Of a DNA stretch of 64,000 bases, positions 21,069 to 30,358 are shown piece by piece (position 1 is the first letter of the stretch; every line of letters starts with the position of its first letter). The DNA comes from Zobellella denitrificans (lineage in GTDB: Bacteria; Pseudomonadota; Gammaproteobacteria; Enterobacterales; Aeromonadaceae). The notes below the pieces were generated by a model that ran no database searches, was not told the DNA's origin, and saw only the letters and a program-made list of their open reading frames with translations. The stretch is taken from the NCBI RefSeq assembly GCF_002237365.1, contig NZ_NMUO01000007.1:1-64000 (forward strand), read 5' to 3'. The position numbers were made by a program, and so were the translations under genes.

Positions 21069-21758
21069 TTATTTGGGGCCCAACAATCGCCCGGTCCAGT
21101 CATCCACCCGCCCGGCGGCCAGGTAATCCGCTGCTTTTTTGCGCCAACTGGCTGATAAATAATCCAATTCTGCCAACTCCCGTAAACCGGCCTCGTCGAA
21201 GGCATGATTGAACACTATGTCACCGGCCCGCTTCACCGGCATCCGCGGGCAGGGACGCTCCAGCAAGGTCAATGCCGACTGGGGCATCACCTCCCCTTCC
21301 TCCAGTACCCGCAGCAACCAGCCGGCCCGGCCGTTGGCCTGCACCAGCACCGAGAAGAAATCGTAGCCGAAGCGGGCATTGAGCTTGTAGCAGGGCGAGC
21401 GGGGCTGGCTGATCTGCACCAGGGCGCCTCCCAACCGGCAGATGTCGCCGATGCAGGCTTCGCTCTCCAGCAGGCCCACGCCGGACAGATTCTCGCCGAA
21501 GGCGCCCGGCCCCAGCAGGGGCAGGGCCTGGGTCAGGCCCATGCCCTGGAACCAGCTTCGCCAGAAGTCGTAGTGCTCCCGGGGGTAGTAGTGCAGCGCC
21601 CGTTCGGGCCCGCCGTGATAGCGGGTGGAGACCTGGGCATCGTCGCTCAGGCCGGAAAAACCGCAGTGCTGGGGGCGCTCGACCGGCTGCTTGTCGATGG
21701 CGCTTTCGATCCGCGCGTTCAGCATCTTCGGCCGGCCGGCCAGAATAGTCACTTGCAT
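21069..21758 (-). CDS. MOSC-domain protein, YiiM-like
   Basis: A 229-residue protein of the YiiM/MOSC type. The MOSC core covers about residues 40-160: [56 protein letters not shown] with the invariant Cys. The YiiM helical C-tail follows ([16 protein letters not shown]). YiiM reduces N-hydroxylated bases using molybdenum cofactor, so detoxification is plausible. ATG 21758 lies five bases after GGAGG. Confidence 0.88.
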   Translation of the reverse strand: MQVTILAGRPKMLNARIESAIDKQPVERPQHCGFSGLSDDAQVSTRYHGGPERALHYYPREHYDFWRSWFQGMGLTQALPLLGPGAFGENLSGVGLLESEACIGDICRLGGALVQISQPRSPCYKLNARFGYDFFSVLVQANGRAGWLLRVLEEGEVMPQSALTLLERPCPRMPVKRAGDIVFNHAFDEAGLRELAELDYLSASWRKKAADYLAAGRVDDWTGRLLGPK

Positions 21759-21871
21759 CAAAGCCTCCCTGGCGTCGAAAAAGGCATTGCCGGTAAGACA
21801 AAGCCCGGCAATCAGGGTACATTGAGTCTATAGCCTTAATCCCCGTCATGCTTATCAAGGAACCGGGCATC

Positions 21872-22729
21872 ATGTACAAACTGCTGCTCTTGCTGCTGGC
21901 CCTCGTCGGCCTGCCCACTCAGGCTAAACTGGTGGTCAACTTTCCGCAAGCGGACCCGGCACCGCCCCACCACCACTACTACCGCCAGGTGCTGGAACTG
22001 GCCCTGGAGAAGAGCGGCGAGCCCTTCACCCTCAACCCGGTGCCCTTGAACGAATCCCAGTTTCGCATCGCCCAGATGCTGTTCCGGGGCAACCCGGTCA
22101 ACCTGGCCTGGATGGGCACCTCCTCCGAATACGAGCAAAAGCTGCTGCCGGTGCGGGTGCCTCTGATGCGCGGCCTGTCCGGCTTCCGGGTGCTGATCAT
22201 CAACCGCTCGCGCCAGCCCGAGTTCAGCCAGGTACAGAGCCTGGCGGACCTGGCCGCCTTCACCGGGGTGCAGGGCATCGGCTGGAGCGACATCGAGGTG
22301 CTCAAGGGCGCCGGCCTCAATATCAGCGCCGCCCGCCGCACCACCATCCTCGACATGCTCAACCGGGATCAGCACGTGGACTACTATCCGCGCAGCCCGG
22401 TGGAGGCCTTCGGCGAGCTGGCCGCCCAGGGACAGGACTACCCGCAGCTGATGGTGGAGCCCCGGTTGCTGCTGCACTACCCCTTCGCGGTCTATTTCTT
22501 CGTCAGCCCCGAAGCGCCCCGGCTGGCCGAGGCGCTCACGCGGGGGCTGGAGCGGGCCTACAGCGACGGCAGCTTTATGGCCCTGTTCGAACGCCATCCG
22601 CTGATCCGCGACAGCCTGCGGCAACTGCAGGCGGAGCAGCGCCTGCGCCTGGAGCTGGCCAACCCGGATCTGACCGAAGCGACCCGCCGGCTGCCGGACC
22701 ATTACTGGCACCCCGGCGCCCGGCCTTGA
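21872..22729 (+). CDS. Periplasmic substrate-binding-like protein
   Basis: A 285-residue protein with a signal peptide (MYKLLLLLLALVGLPTQA). The mature part looks like a type-II periplasmic binding fold: NPVNLAWMGTSSEYEQKLLPVRVPLMRGLSGFRVLIINRS in lobe 1, then the hinge and VEAFGELAAQG. No ABC or TRAP partner is adjacent, so it may be an orphan sensor-type binding protein. The start at 21872 gives the cleanest signal peptide; ATG 21848 is the alternative. Confidence 0.7.
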   Translation: MYKLLLLLLALVGLPTQAKLVVNFPQADPAPPHHHYYRQVLELALEKSGEPFTLNPVPLNESQFRIAQMLFRGNPVNLAWMGTSSEYEQKLLPVRVPLMRGLSGFRVLIINRSRQPEFSQVQSLADLAAFTGVQGIGWSDIEVLKGAGLNISAARRTTILDMLNRDQHVDYYPRSPVEAFGELAAQGQDYPQLMVEPRLLLHYPFAVYFFVSPEAPRLAEALTRGLERAYSDGSFMALFERHPLIRDSLRQLQAEQRLRLELANPDLTEATRRLPDHYWHPGARP

Positions 22730-22788
22730 AAAAACGGCGGCGACCGCACAGTATCCCTATATCAACCCGCAGCGAGGAGCACGATCCG

Positions 22789-23778
22789 GTGAAGATCGCC
22801 TTTTTCAGCAGCCAGCCCTATATGCAGCACCCCTTCGCCGAGCAGAACGCCGGCTACGGCTTCGACATCACCTGGTTCGAGGCCAGGCTCGAGGCCAGCA
22901 CCGCCGCCCTCGGCCAGGGCTTCGACGCCGTCTGTGTCTTCGTCAACGACAAGGTCGACGCCGATGTCATCCAGGTGCTGGCCGCCGCCGGGGTACGCCA
23001 TATCGCCCTGCGCTGTGCCGGCTACAACAACGTGGACCTGGACGCGGCCCGGGCAGCGGGCATAACGGTGGTGCGGGTGCCCGCCTATTCGCCGGAGGCG
23101 GTGGCCGAGCACACGGTGGGGCTGATGCTGACCCTCAACCGCCATATCCACAAGGCCTACCAGCGCACCCGGGACGCCAACTTCTCCCTCAACGGCCTGG
23201 TCGGCTTCAACATGCACGGCAAAACCGCCGGCATCATCGGCACCGGCAAGATAGGGGTCGCCACCCTGCGCATCCTCAAGGGCCTGGGCATGGCGCTGCT
23301 GGCGCACGATCCGACCGAGAGCCCGGAGGCCCTGGCCCTGGGAGTGCGCTACGTGCCCCTGGAACGGCTGTTCGCCGAGTCCGACGTCATCAGCCTGCAC
23401 TGCCCCCTGTTCCAGGAAAACCACCACCTGCTCAACCGGGACAGCTTCGCCCGCATGAAGGACGGGGTGATGATCATCAACACCAGCCGGGGCGGCCTGC
23501 TCGACGCAAACGACGCCATCGAGGCCATCAACAACGGCAAGATAGGCAGCCTGGGTCTGGACGTGTACGAGGAAGAGGAGAACCTGTTCTTCACCGACAA
23601 GTCCGGCGAGATCATCCGGGACGACACCTTCCACCTGCTCTCCGCCTACCCCAACGTCATCATGACCGGGCACCAGGCCTTCCTCACCCGGGAGGCCCTG
23701 GCCGCCATCGCCGGTACCACCCTCGACAACCTGCGGCGGCTCTCCCGCGGGGAGCCCTGCGACAATAAAATCAACTAA
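22789..23778 (+). CDS. ldhA: D-lactate dehydrogenase (2-hydroxyacid family)
   Basis: A 329-residue NAD-dependent enzyme that reduces pyruvate to D-lactate in fermentation. The dinucleotide fold has GKTAGIIGTGKIGVATLRIL. Catalytic Arg lies in NTSRGGLLD, Glu in DVYEEEENLFF and His in MTGHQAFLT. Length equals E. coli LdhA (329). GTG 22789 after GCGAGGAGC is chosen, since it aligns with LdhA MKLAVYS. Followed by hslJ, as in E. coli. Confidence 0.95.
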   Translation: MKIAFFSSQPYMQHPFAEQNAGYGFDITWFEARLEASTAALGQGFDAVCVFVNDKVDADVIQVLAAAGVRHIALRCAGYNNVDLDAARAAGITVVRVPAYSPEAVAEHTVGLMLTLNRHIHKAYQRTRDANFSLNGLVGFNMHGKTAGIIGTGKIGVATLRILKGLGMALLAHDPTESPEALALGVRYVPLERLFAESDVISLHCPLFQENHHLLNRDSFARMKDGVMIINTSRGGLLDANDAIEAINNGKIGSLGLDVYEEEENLFFTDKSGEIIRDDTFHLLSAYPNVIMTGHQAFLTREALAAIAGTTLDNLRRLSRGEPCDNKIN

Positions 23779-23788
23779 GGAGCACCGC

Positions 23789-24205
23789 ATGAAACACCTT
23801 CTCGTCGCCACCACCGCCAGCCTGCTGCTCGCCGCCTGCGCCGGCGGCGGCCTGGCCACCACCGAGTCCAGCCTGCAGCATCATCGCTGGGCCCTGGCCA
23901 GCGTCAACGGCGAGCCGGTCGAGGCCGGCATCGGCTCCGAGCTGGCCATCGGCGAGCACATGGCCATCAGCGGCCTGGCCGGCTGCAACCGCTTCTTCGG
24001 CAGCGCCAAGCTGGAGCAGGGCCGGCTCAGGGCCGATCCCCTGGCCAGCACCAAGATGGCCTGCCTGTCCGACAGTATCCAGCAGGTTGAAACCGCGGTG
24101 CTGGCCACCCTCACCCAGGGCGCCGCAGTCCGCCACGAGGGTCGGCAACTCACCCTGACCGGCGGCGACTACGTCCTGGGCTATCGCCTGGCCGACGAGG
24201 ACTGA
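23789..24205 (+). CDS. hslJ: META-domain lipoprotein HslJ
   Basis: A 138-residue lipoprotein. The signal ends in a lipobox (LLLAAC, Cys near residue 17) and one META domain follows (WALASVNGEPV, ISGLAGCNRFFG, GRLRADPLASTKMAC). E. coli HslJ is heat-inducible and linked to novobiocin resistance. It sits directly behind ldhA with its own AAGGAG ribosome site, the same pairing as in E. coli. Confidence 0.92.
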   Translation: MKHLLVATTASLLLAACAGGGLATTESSLQHHRWALASVNGEPVEAGIGSELAIGEHMAISGLAGCNRFFGSAKLEQGRLRADPLASTKMACLSDSIQQVETAVLATLTQGAAVRHEGRQLTLTGGDYVLGYRLADED

Positions 24206-24209
24206 AGCC

Positions 24210-24641
24210 ATGAGCGAGCACTTCCTGATCTGTCCGGCCTGCGGGGCCAAGAACCGGGTGCCGGCAACCCGGCTGCAACAGGAGCCCCAGTGCGGCAAAT
24301 GCAAAACCGCCCTGCTGCCCGCCGGCCCGCTTACCCTCGACGGCCCCCGGCTGGAGCGCCTGCTGGCCCACGAGACCCTGCCCCTGGTGGTGGACTTCTG
24401 GGCGCCCTGGTGCGGCCCCTGCAAGATGATGGCGCCGGTGTTCGAGGCCGCCGCCGGCGAGCTGCAGGGCAGGCTGCGCCTGGCCAAGCTGGATACCGAA
24501 GCCCACCCGCAGGCGGCGGCGCGCTTCGGTATCCGTTCCATCCCCACCCTGATTGTCTTCTCCGGCGGCAAGGAACTGGCGCGCCAGTCCGGCGCCCTGC
24601 CCGCCGGTCAGTTGCGCCAATGGCTGGCTCAGTTTTATTGA
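24210..24641 (+). CDS. trxC: Thioredoxin 2
   Basis: A 143-residue cytosolic disulfide reductase. The N-terminal zinc domain has paired cysteines (ICPACGAKNRVP and CGKCKTALLP) and the thioredoxin domain carries the active site FWAPWCGPCKMMAP plus the cis-Pro IRSIPTLIVF. It starts four bases after the hslJ stop. In E. coli trxC is OxyR-controlled; no OxyR site was looked for in detail. Confidence 0.96.
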   Translation: MSEHFLICPACGAKNRVPATRLQQEPQCGKCKTALLPAGPLTLDGPRLERLLAHETLPLVVDFWAPWCGPCKMMAPVFEAAAGELQGRLRLAKLDTEAHPQAAARFGIRSIPTLIVFSGGKELARQSGALPAGQLRQWLAQFY

Positions 24642-24793
24642 GTAAAGCCGAAGATGGCATCGGGAAGGGAATCCGGTTGCCAGCTCCTCAAAAAGCATCA
24701 ATTTTTTTGAATAAAAGACTCTAATATCCCCGCTGGTTATCCTCGCCCGCTCGGCCACAATAGGACTGTCACCATTCAAAGAGGAGCAGGATA

Positions 24794-25792
24794 ATGGGCA
24801 AGCTGGTAGAGGGGGTATGGCACGACGTCTGGTACGACACCAAGGCCACCGAAGGGCGCTTCGAACGCAGCCAGAGTCAGTTCCGCCACTGGATCACGCC
24901 CACCGGCGAGGCGGGTCCCGGCGGCCAGGCGGGCTTCCAGGCCGAGGCGGGCCGCTACCACCTCTATGTGTCCCTGGCCTGCCCCTGGGCCCACCGCACC
25001 CTGATCATGCGCAGCCTGAAAGGGCTGGAGAAGATGATCTCGGTGTCCGTGGTGCATCCGGTGATGCTGGCGCACGGCTGGACCTTCGCCACCGACTTCG
25101 AGGGCGCCACCGGCGACAGCCTCTACGGCCTCGACTATCTGTACCAGCTCTACCTCAAGGCCGACGCCCGATACTCCGGCCGGGTCACGGTGCCGGTGCT
25201 GTGGGACAAGCAGCGGCAGACCATCGTCAGCAACGAGTCCGCCGACATCATCCGCATGCTGAACAGCGCCTTCGACGGCCTCGGCGCCATCCCGGGCGAC
25301 TACTATCCGCAGGATCTGCGCAAGGACATCGACGAGCTCAACGCCTGGGTCTACGACCAGATCAACAACGGCGTCTACAAGGCCGGCTTCGCCACCCGCC
25401 AGGCCGCCTACGACGAGGCGGTGACCACCCTGTTCGAGGGGCTGGAGCGGCTCGAGCAACGGCTGTCCGGCCGGCGCTACCTGCTGGGCGAGCGCCTGAC
25501 CGAGGCGGATATCCGGCTGTGGACCACCCTGGTCCGCTTCGACGCCGTCTATCACACCCACTTCAAGTGCGACCGGCGCAAGATAGCGGAATACCCGGCG
25601 CTCTACGGCTACCTGCGCGACCTCTACCAGACCGCGAATATCGCAGGCACCACCGACATGGCGCACATCCGCCACCACTATTTCCGCAGCCATCCAACCA
25701 TCAACCCCCATGGCGTGGTGTCGGTGGGGCCGTTACAGGACTGGACGACGCCCCACGGACGCGGGCCGGCTGACGGGGCCGGGCAGGCGTAG
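24794..25792 (+). CDS. yqjG: Glutathionyl-hydroquinone reductase (YqjG/ECM4 type)
   Basis: A 332-residue Xi-class glutathione transferase that reduces glutathionyl-hydroquinones. The nucleophile is the Cys in SLACPWAHRTLIMRSLKGLE, and the N-domain continues with VVHPVMLAHGWTF. The helical GST C-domain covers about residues 175-310 (GVYKAGFATRQAAYDEAV, LLGERLTEADIRLWTTLVRFD). Good ribosome site AGGAGCAGG before ATG 24794. The 151 bases before it hold no gene. Confidence 0.94.
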   Translation: MGKLVEGVWHDVWYDTKATEGRFERSQSQFRHWITPTGEAGPGGQAGFQAEAGRYHLYVSLACPWAHRTLIMRSLKGLEKMISVSVVHPVMLAHGWTFATDFEGATGDSLYGLDYLYQLYLKADARYSGRVTVPVLWDKQRQTIVSNESADIIRMLNSAFDGLGAIPGDYYPQDLRKDIDELNAWVYDQINNGVYKAGFATRQAAYDEAVTTLFEGLERLEQRLSGRRYLLGERLTEADIRLWTTLVRFDAVYHTHFKCDRRKIAEYPALYGYLRDLYQTANIAGTTDMAHIRHHYFRSHPTINPHGVVSVGPLQDWTTPHGRGPADGAGQA

Positions 25793-25951
25793 CCGGCCGT
25801 TGCCGGATGGCACATCGCAGGGAGGCCGGCCGGGGGCAGGTACCGGCCGACGCCCGGCCAGCCATTCCATTGCCGAAATTGCGCAGGCAGCCATGGATTA
25901 TCGGGCGGGCAAGCTGGTATAAAGAGGTTTTTATTCCACTAGGTATGCCCC

Positions 25952-26368
25952 ATGGACGCGCTTGAGCAAGATCGCTTAAAACGTATTCTTTCCAACACCC
26001 GCAGCATCGCCCTGGTCGGTGCCTCGAACCGCCCGGATCGCGCCAGCTATCAGGTGATGGAGTATCTGCTGCAACAGGGCTATCAGGTCTATCCGGTCAA
26101 TGACCAGCTGGCGGGCGCCATCATCCTCGGCCAGACCTGCGTGGCCGGCCTGGAGGATCTGGATCAGCCGGTGCAGCTGGTCAACGTGTTCCGCCGCGGC
26201 GAGTTCGCCTCCGACATCGCCCTCGACGCCATCGAGCACGAGGCACTCTGCCTCTGGCTGCAACAGGGCATCACCAGCCTGCAGGCCGCCGAAGCCGCCG
26301 CCGAGGCCGAGCTGGAATACGTGGAAGATCTCTGTATCAAGCAGGTACACCAGCAGTTGCTGGGATAA
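25952..26368 (+). CDS. yccU: CoA-binding domain protein, YccU-like
   Basis: A 138-residue single Rossmann domain of the succinyl-CoA-synthetase CoA-binding type: LVGASNRPDRASYQVMEYLLQQGYQVYPVN near the N-terminus and EHEALCLWLQQGITS near the C-terminus. Size and motifs match E. coli YccU (137). Function unknown. The 159 bases upstream contain only GC-rich inverted repeats and a possible coding remnant. Confidence 0.9.
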   Translation: MDALEQDRLKRILSNTRSIALVGASNRPDRASYQVMEYLLQQGYQVYPVNDQLAGAIILGQTCVAGLEDLDQPVQLVNVFRRGEFASDIALDAIEHEALCLWLQQGITSLQAAEAAAEAELEYVEDLCIKQVHQQLLG

Positions 26369-26377
26369 TCTGAGTCA

Positions 26378-26398
26378 AAAGGGGCCATAGGCCCCTTT
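26378..26398. terminator. Terminator hairpin after yccU
   Basis: AAAGGGGCC / GGCCCCTTT, 9-bp stem with an ATA loop. Short T-runs on both strands suggest it can act for yccU and for the convergent NhaC gene. Confidence 0.7.
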
Positions 26399-26518
26399 CA
26401 GCTTGATGGCAACGTCGTTGTCATGACCGCATAAGCCGTTCCCTTTGTCCGCCTGTTCTGACATAGACGTTGCCTGTCCAGGTAAGCCTGAAGGTTTGCC
26501 AGCAGTCTGCTTTTTCTT

Positions 26519-28486
26519 TTATCGGGCGTCCGCCTCCGCCCTGGCGGGCACGTCCGTTTCCTGCTCCGGCGCTTCCGCCCGCCGGCCCAGCAGCCGCAGA
26601 CCCAGGGCCATGATGCCGGCGCTGATCGCCAGCCCCAGCCACCAGGGCAGGCCGTAGGCCACCGGCAGTACGGCACAGAGGGTGCTGATCACCCCCACGA
26701 ACAGGGCGTAGGGCAACTGGGTGCGCACATGCTCCACCAGGCCACAGCCCGACGCCATGGCCGCCAGCAGGGTGGTCTCGGCCAGGGGCGAGCAATGATC
26801 CCCCCACACCGCGCCGGCCAGCACCGCCGCCACCGCGGCGTAGAACAGGTGCATGGCCGCCGGATCCCCCGCCAGGCCGTGGTGCTGCAGCACCGCCCAG
26901 GCCAGGGGCACCACCAGCGGCATCATGATGCCCATCACCCCCCAGGAGGAGCCGGTGGCGAAGGCGGTGAAGGCCGACAGCAGGAAGACGCTCACCGGGA
27001 TCAGCTCCGGACTCAGGCTGTCGCTCAGCACACTCACCAGGTAGTCGCTGGTACTGAGCGCCTCGTTCACCGACGACAGCGCCCAGGCCATCATCAGTAT
27101 GGTGATGGGCAGCAGCATGGACTTGACTCCCTCGAACCAGTAATGGGCGGTCTCGTCCATGCTGAGCAGGCCCTGGGCCCGGGTCATCACCAGCGCCACC
27201 AGGGTGCTGAGCAACGAGCCCCACATCATGGCGGTGAAGGAGTCGCCGTTGCCGAACACATCGCGCAGGCTGGCCCCGGCGGGAAAGCCCAGCTCGCTCA
27301 TGCCGGTATACCAGATGCCGCCCAGGGTGGTCAGCACCAGCACCGTCATCGGGATGATGGCGTTCAGGGCCCGGTGGGGAATGCCCGGCTTGGCGTCGAT
27401 GCTGGCTTCCTCGGCGATGGCTTCCCGGTCGGTCAGCGCCTCGTCCTGTCCGCCGCACCGCTGCACCGCCCGGATTTCCGCCTTCAGCATGGGCCCGAAG
27501 TCGCGGCCGCTGAGGCTTATCATAAACACAAACAGCAGCGCCAGTATCGGATAGAAGCTGTAGCCGATGGCAGCCAGGAAGACGCCGTAGGCGGAGCCCT
27601 CGAACCCGGCCAGGGGACGCAGCGCCTCGTCGATCAGCCCCACCTGAAAGCCTATCCAGGTGGTCACCAGCAGGATGGCCGACACCGGCGCGGCGGTGGA
27701 GTCGACGATATAGGCCAGCTTTTCCCGGGAGATGCGCAGCTTGTCGGTGATGTTGCGCATGGTGTTGCCGACGATCAGGGCGTTGGCGTAGTCGTCGAAG
27801 AAAATGGCGGTGCCCAGCAGGCCGGTGGTGGTCTGGGCGCTGCGCCGGCCGCGCACGAAGCGGGTGATGTGGCGGGCGATGCCGACGGTGCCGCCGTTGC
27901 GGGAGATGATGCCCACCATGCCGCCGATCAGCAGGCAGAACAGCACCACCGACATGTGCTCCGAGTCGCTGGCGGCGGTCAGCACATGCACATTGACCGA
28001 GTCGAGCACGCTGGTCAGCAGCCGTTCCCCGGCCAGGCCGTAACCCAGCCAGCCGCCGACGCAGATGGCGACGAACAGCGCCAGTATCACCTGGCGGAAC
28101 ACCAGCGCCAGCACAATGGCGAGCAGGGCCGGCAGCACCGACAGCCAGGCGGCGATGGCCGGACTTTGTGCCTCGGCCAGCACCCGGCCGGTGGCGTCCA
28201 CCAGGGTCAGGGCGGCGTGGTCGGCGCCGGTGACCAGGCCCTCCACCAGCGCCTCGCCGCCGTCGAACACCAGGGCGTGGCGCCGGCCGTCCAGCACCAG
28301 CCACAGGGGCTGCGCCGGGGTGCCGCTCACCGTCACCTCGAAGGGGATCCCCTTCAGCACCAGGGCCGGCGGGCTCAGCGCCAGTTCCGGTTCCGTCTCC
28401 CCGGCCCTAAGGCTGCCCGGCCACAACAACACCAGGGCCAGCAGAGCGGTCAGCAGCGGCCCGAATGACTTTTGATATCCTTCCAT
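26519..28486 (-). CDS. NhaC-family antiporter with N-terminal extracytoplasmic domain
   Basis: A 655-residue membrane carrier. It begins with a signal sequence (residues about 8-28), then about 100 residues of beta-rich extracytoplasmic sequence (LALSPPALVLKGIPFEVTVSGTPAQPLW), before the multi-TM NhaC-type antiporter body from about residue 118. Carrier motifs include AICVGGWLGYGL, LIGGMVGIISRNGG, FFDDYANALIVGNTMRNITDK and GVMGIMMPLVVPLAW. NhaC relatives exchange Na+/H+ or organic ions such as amino acids or malate/lactate. It lies beside puuA on the same strand, separated by a hairpin repeat, and may carry a polyamine-related substrate; that is inference from position. Confidence 0.85.
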   Translation of the reverse strand: MEGYQKSFGPLLTALLALVLLWPGSLRAGETEPELALSPPALVLKGIPFEVTVSGTPAQPLWLVLDGRRHALVFDGGEALVEGLVTGADHAALTLVDATGRVLAEAQSPAIAAWLSVLPALLAIVLALVFRQVILALFVAICVGGWLGYGLAGERLLTSVLDSVNVHVLTAASDSEHMSVVLFCLLIGGMVGIISRNGGTVGIARHITRFVRGRRSAQTTTGLLGTAIFFDDYANALIVGNTMRNITDKLRISREKLAYIVDSTAAPVSAILLVTTWIGFQVGLIDEALRPLAGFEGSAYGVFLAAIGYSFYPILALLFVFMISLSGRDFGPMLKAEIRAVQRCGGQDEALTDREAIAEEASIDAKPGIPHRALNAIIPMTVLVLTTLGGIWYTGMSELGFPAGASLRDVFGNGDSFTAMMWGSLLSTLVALVMTRAQGLLSMDETAHYWFEGVKSMLLPITILMMAWALSSVNEALSTSDYLVSVLSDSLSPELIPVSVFLLSAFTAFATGSSWGVMGIMMPLVVPLAWAVLQHHGLAGDPAAMHLFYAAVAAVLAGAVWGDHCSPLAETTLLAAMASGCGLVEHVRTQLPYALFVGVISTLCAVLPVAYGLPWWLGLAISAGIMALGLRLLGRRAEAPEQETDVPARAEADAR

Positions 28487-28516
28487 GGTTGTTCCTCGTT
28501 TAGAACCAGTTTGAAA

Positions 28517-28712
28517 TCTGTTGCACTCGGCCAAAGGGCACTACTCCTCCGACACTCCATGGGACCTGATACTCGCCATTTCGGCCTGCTGCAAACATTC
28601 ACTGAATGTTCGCAGCAGACGGAAAAGGCGAGTGTCATCTATTGCGGCGTGTCGGCGGAGGTGGCCCTGTTGACTCTTCGCGGAGTCGTTACCGACGAGC
28701 GTCGCAAAGCGC
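28517..28712. repeat. Dispersed large-hairpin repeat R1, copy A
   Basis: Intergenic between the NhaC gene and puuA. A large imperfect inverted repeat, CCTCCGACAC (28546-28555) with GTGTCGGCGGAGG (28649-28661), encloses nested stems ACTCGCC/GGCGAGT and CTGCTGC-A-AACATTCA / TGAATGTT-C-GCAGCAG (28586-28618). The 5' flank (TCGGCCAAAGGG) and 3' flank (GGAGGTGGCCCTGTTG) recur in copy C at 57.5 kb. Confidence 0.7.
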
Positions 28713-28724
28713 GTACACAGGTGC

Positions 28725-30098
28725 TTACACCGAACGCAGATACCAGTCGTACTCCTGGGAGCTGACATGGCGCATAAACAGCTGCCGCTCGCCGTAGCGG
28801 TTGGCGTGGTAGACCCGGCAGAACTCCGCCCCCAGGTAGGACGGCAGCACCTCGTTGCGCTGCCACTGATCCAGCGCCTGGATCCAGCTGTTGGGCAGGC
28901 TGGGCGGATGGCTGGCGTAGGCGTTGCCGGTCACCGGCGCCGGCGGGCTCAGCCGCTGGCTGATGCCGAGGTGGATGCCCGCCAGTATGCTGGCCACCAG
29001 CAGGTAGGGGTTGGCGTCGGCACCGGCCACCCGGTGCTCCAGCCGGCGCGCCTCGGCGCTTCCGCCTGGAATGCGCACCGCCACGGTGCGGTTGTCGGCG
29101 CCCCAGGTCTGGCTCATGGGCACGTAGAAGCCTGGCTGGAAACGGCGGTAGCTGTTGGCGTTGGGGGCGAACACCACCATGGACTCGGGCATCAGCGCCA
29201 GTACCCCGGCCACCGCCTGGCGCAGCAGCGCGCTGCCCAGGCCCTGGTCATTCTCGCTGGCGAAGCGGTTGCGGCCCTGCTCGTCAAGCAGGCTCACATG
29301 AATATGAGTGCCGCTGCCCGCCTCCTGGTTGTAGGGCTTGGCCATAAAGGTGGCCTCCATGCCGTGGCGGGCCGCCACCCCCTTGATCAAGCGCTTGAGC
29401 AGCACCGCCTCGTCGCAGGCCTGCATGGCGTCGGCCCTGTGCTTGAGGTTGATCTCGAACTGGCCCGGGGCGCACTCGGCGATGGCGGTGTCCACCGGCA
29501 GTTGCTGGGTCAGGGCCGACTGGTGGATGCTTTCGATAAAGTCGCAGTAGTCGTCCAGATCCGACAGGGAATACACCTGGCACTGCTTGTCCCGCTTGCC
29601 GGTGACCGGCGACAAGGGCGGCTGCAACTGGTGCTGGCCGTCCCGCTCCCGGTCCACCACGTAAAACTCGGTTTCCACCGCCACCACCGGGGTCAGCCCC
29701 AGCTCGGCGAAGCGGTCCAGCACCCGCCGCAGCACATGGCGGGGATCGTAAACGAAGGGACGGCCATCGTTTTCAAACATGCTCATCAGCACCTGGGCGC
29801 AGGGCCTGTCCTGCCAGGGCACCCGGCTCAGGGTGCCCGGCACCGGAAAGCACAGCCGATCCCCCTCCCCCTGATCCAGGCCCAGCCCGGTTTCTTCGAT
29901 GGTGTTGCCGTTGATGTCCAGCGCGAACAGGGACGCCGGCAGGCAGACCCCCTCTTCGTAGGCCTTGAGCAGGCTGTCCCGGGGGATGCGTTTGCCGCGC
30001 ACCACCCCGTTGATGTCGCCGATCATCAGGTCGATGGAATTGATATCCGGGTTCTGCTCCAGAAACGCCCGGGCCTCTTGCATGCCCCTGTCACCCAT
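28725..30098 (-). CDS. puuA: Gamma-glutamylputrescine synthetase (glutamine-synthetase family)
   Basis: A 457-residue GS-fold ligase that joins glutamate to putrescine with ATP, the first step of the Puu pathway. Motifs: VAVETEFYVV (metal Glu), IAECAPGQFEINL, AKPYNQEAGSGTHIHVSL (ATP/metal loop), NSYRRFQPGFYVP, and AEARRLEHRVAGADANPYLL. ATG 30098 (MGDRGMQEARAFL) is chosen, six bases after GGAG; longer in-frame readings run through the promoter region. Divergent from puuD. A sequence like the E. coli PuuR site lies in the shared intergenic region. Confidence 0.93.
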   Translation of the reverse strand: MGDRGMQEARAFLEQNPDINSIDLMIGDINGVVRGKRIPRDSLLKAYEEGVCLPASLFALDINGNTIEETGLGLDQGEGDRLCFPVPGTLSRVPWQDRPCAQVLMSMFENDGRPFVYDPRHVLRRVLDRFAELGLTPVVAVETEFYVVDRERDGQHQLQPPLSPVTGKRDKQCQVYSLSDLDDYCDFIESIHQSALTQQLPVDTAIAECAPGQFEINLKHRADAMQACDEAVLLKRLIKGVAARHGMEATFMAKPYNQEAGSGTHIHVSLLDEQGRNRFASENDQGLGSALLRQAVAGVLALMPESMVVFAPNANSYRRFQPGFYVPMSQTWGADNRTVAVRIPGGSAEARRLEHRVAGADANPYLLVASILAGIHLGISQRLSPPAPVTGNAYASHPPSLPNSWIQALDQWQRNEVLPSYLGAEFCRVYHANRYGERQLFMRHVSSQEYDWYLRSV

Positions 30099-30147
30099 AG
30101 TGAACTCCATGTTACTTTTTAATAACCACACCAGAAGATAACTCGTT

Positions 30148-30162
30148 ATAGAATAATGAACA
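30148..30162 (+). promoter_or_regulatory. Putative PuuR operator in the puuA-puuD divergent region
   Basis: ATAGAATAATGAACA matches 12 of 15 positions of the E. coli PuuR site remembered as AAAATATAATGAACA, with the last ten bases identical apart from none changed. It lies 50 bases upstream of puuA, and a puuR-like gene is in the same cluster. The consensus is from memory. Confidence 0.5.
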
Positions 30163-30358
30163 CAACAGGACAAGGCGGCCGCCTGACCAAAGGTTAATAT
30201 TTTGTGAAAAATAGTTAAGCACATCACAAAAAATGCAGAAAAGCCGCTTAAAGCATGCTCTCAGATCTGGATCAAACGATGGAGTCATGCTCTTATTTCA
30301 CTTATGCAAGACATCGCGATACGTTGAATATATAAACCAACAGGTTTTATCAGGTGAA

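Noticed and set aside
25710-25922. Open frame after yqjG ending SIAEIAQAAMDYRAGKLV, like the C-terminus of a zinc-type alcohol/quinone oxidoreductase
   Set aside because: Only about 18 residues look protein-like and most of the frame overlaps yqjG in another phase. It may be a gene remnant, but it is too short to call.
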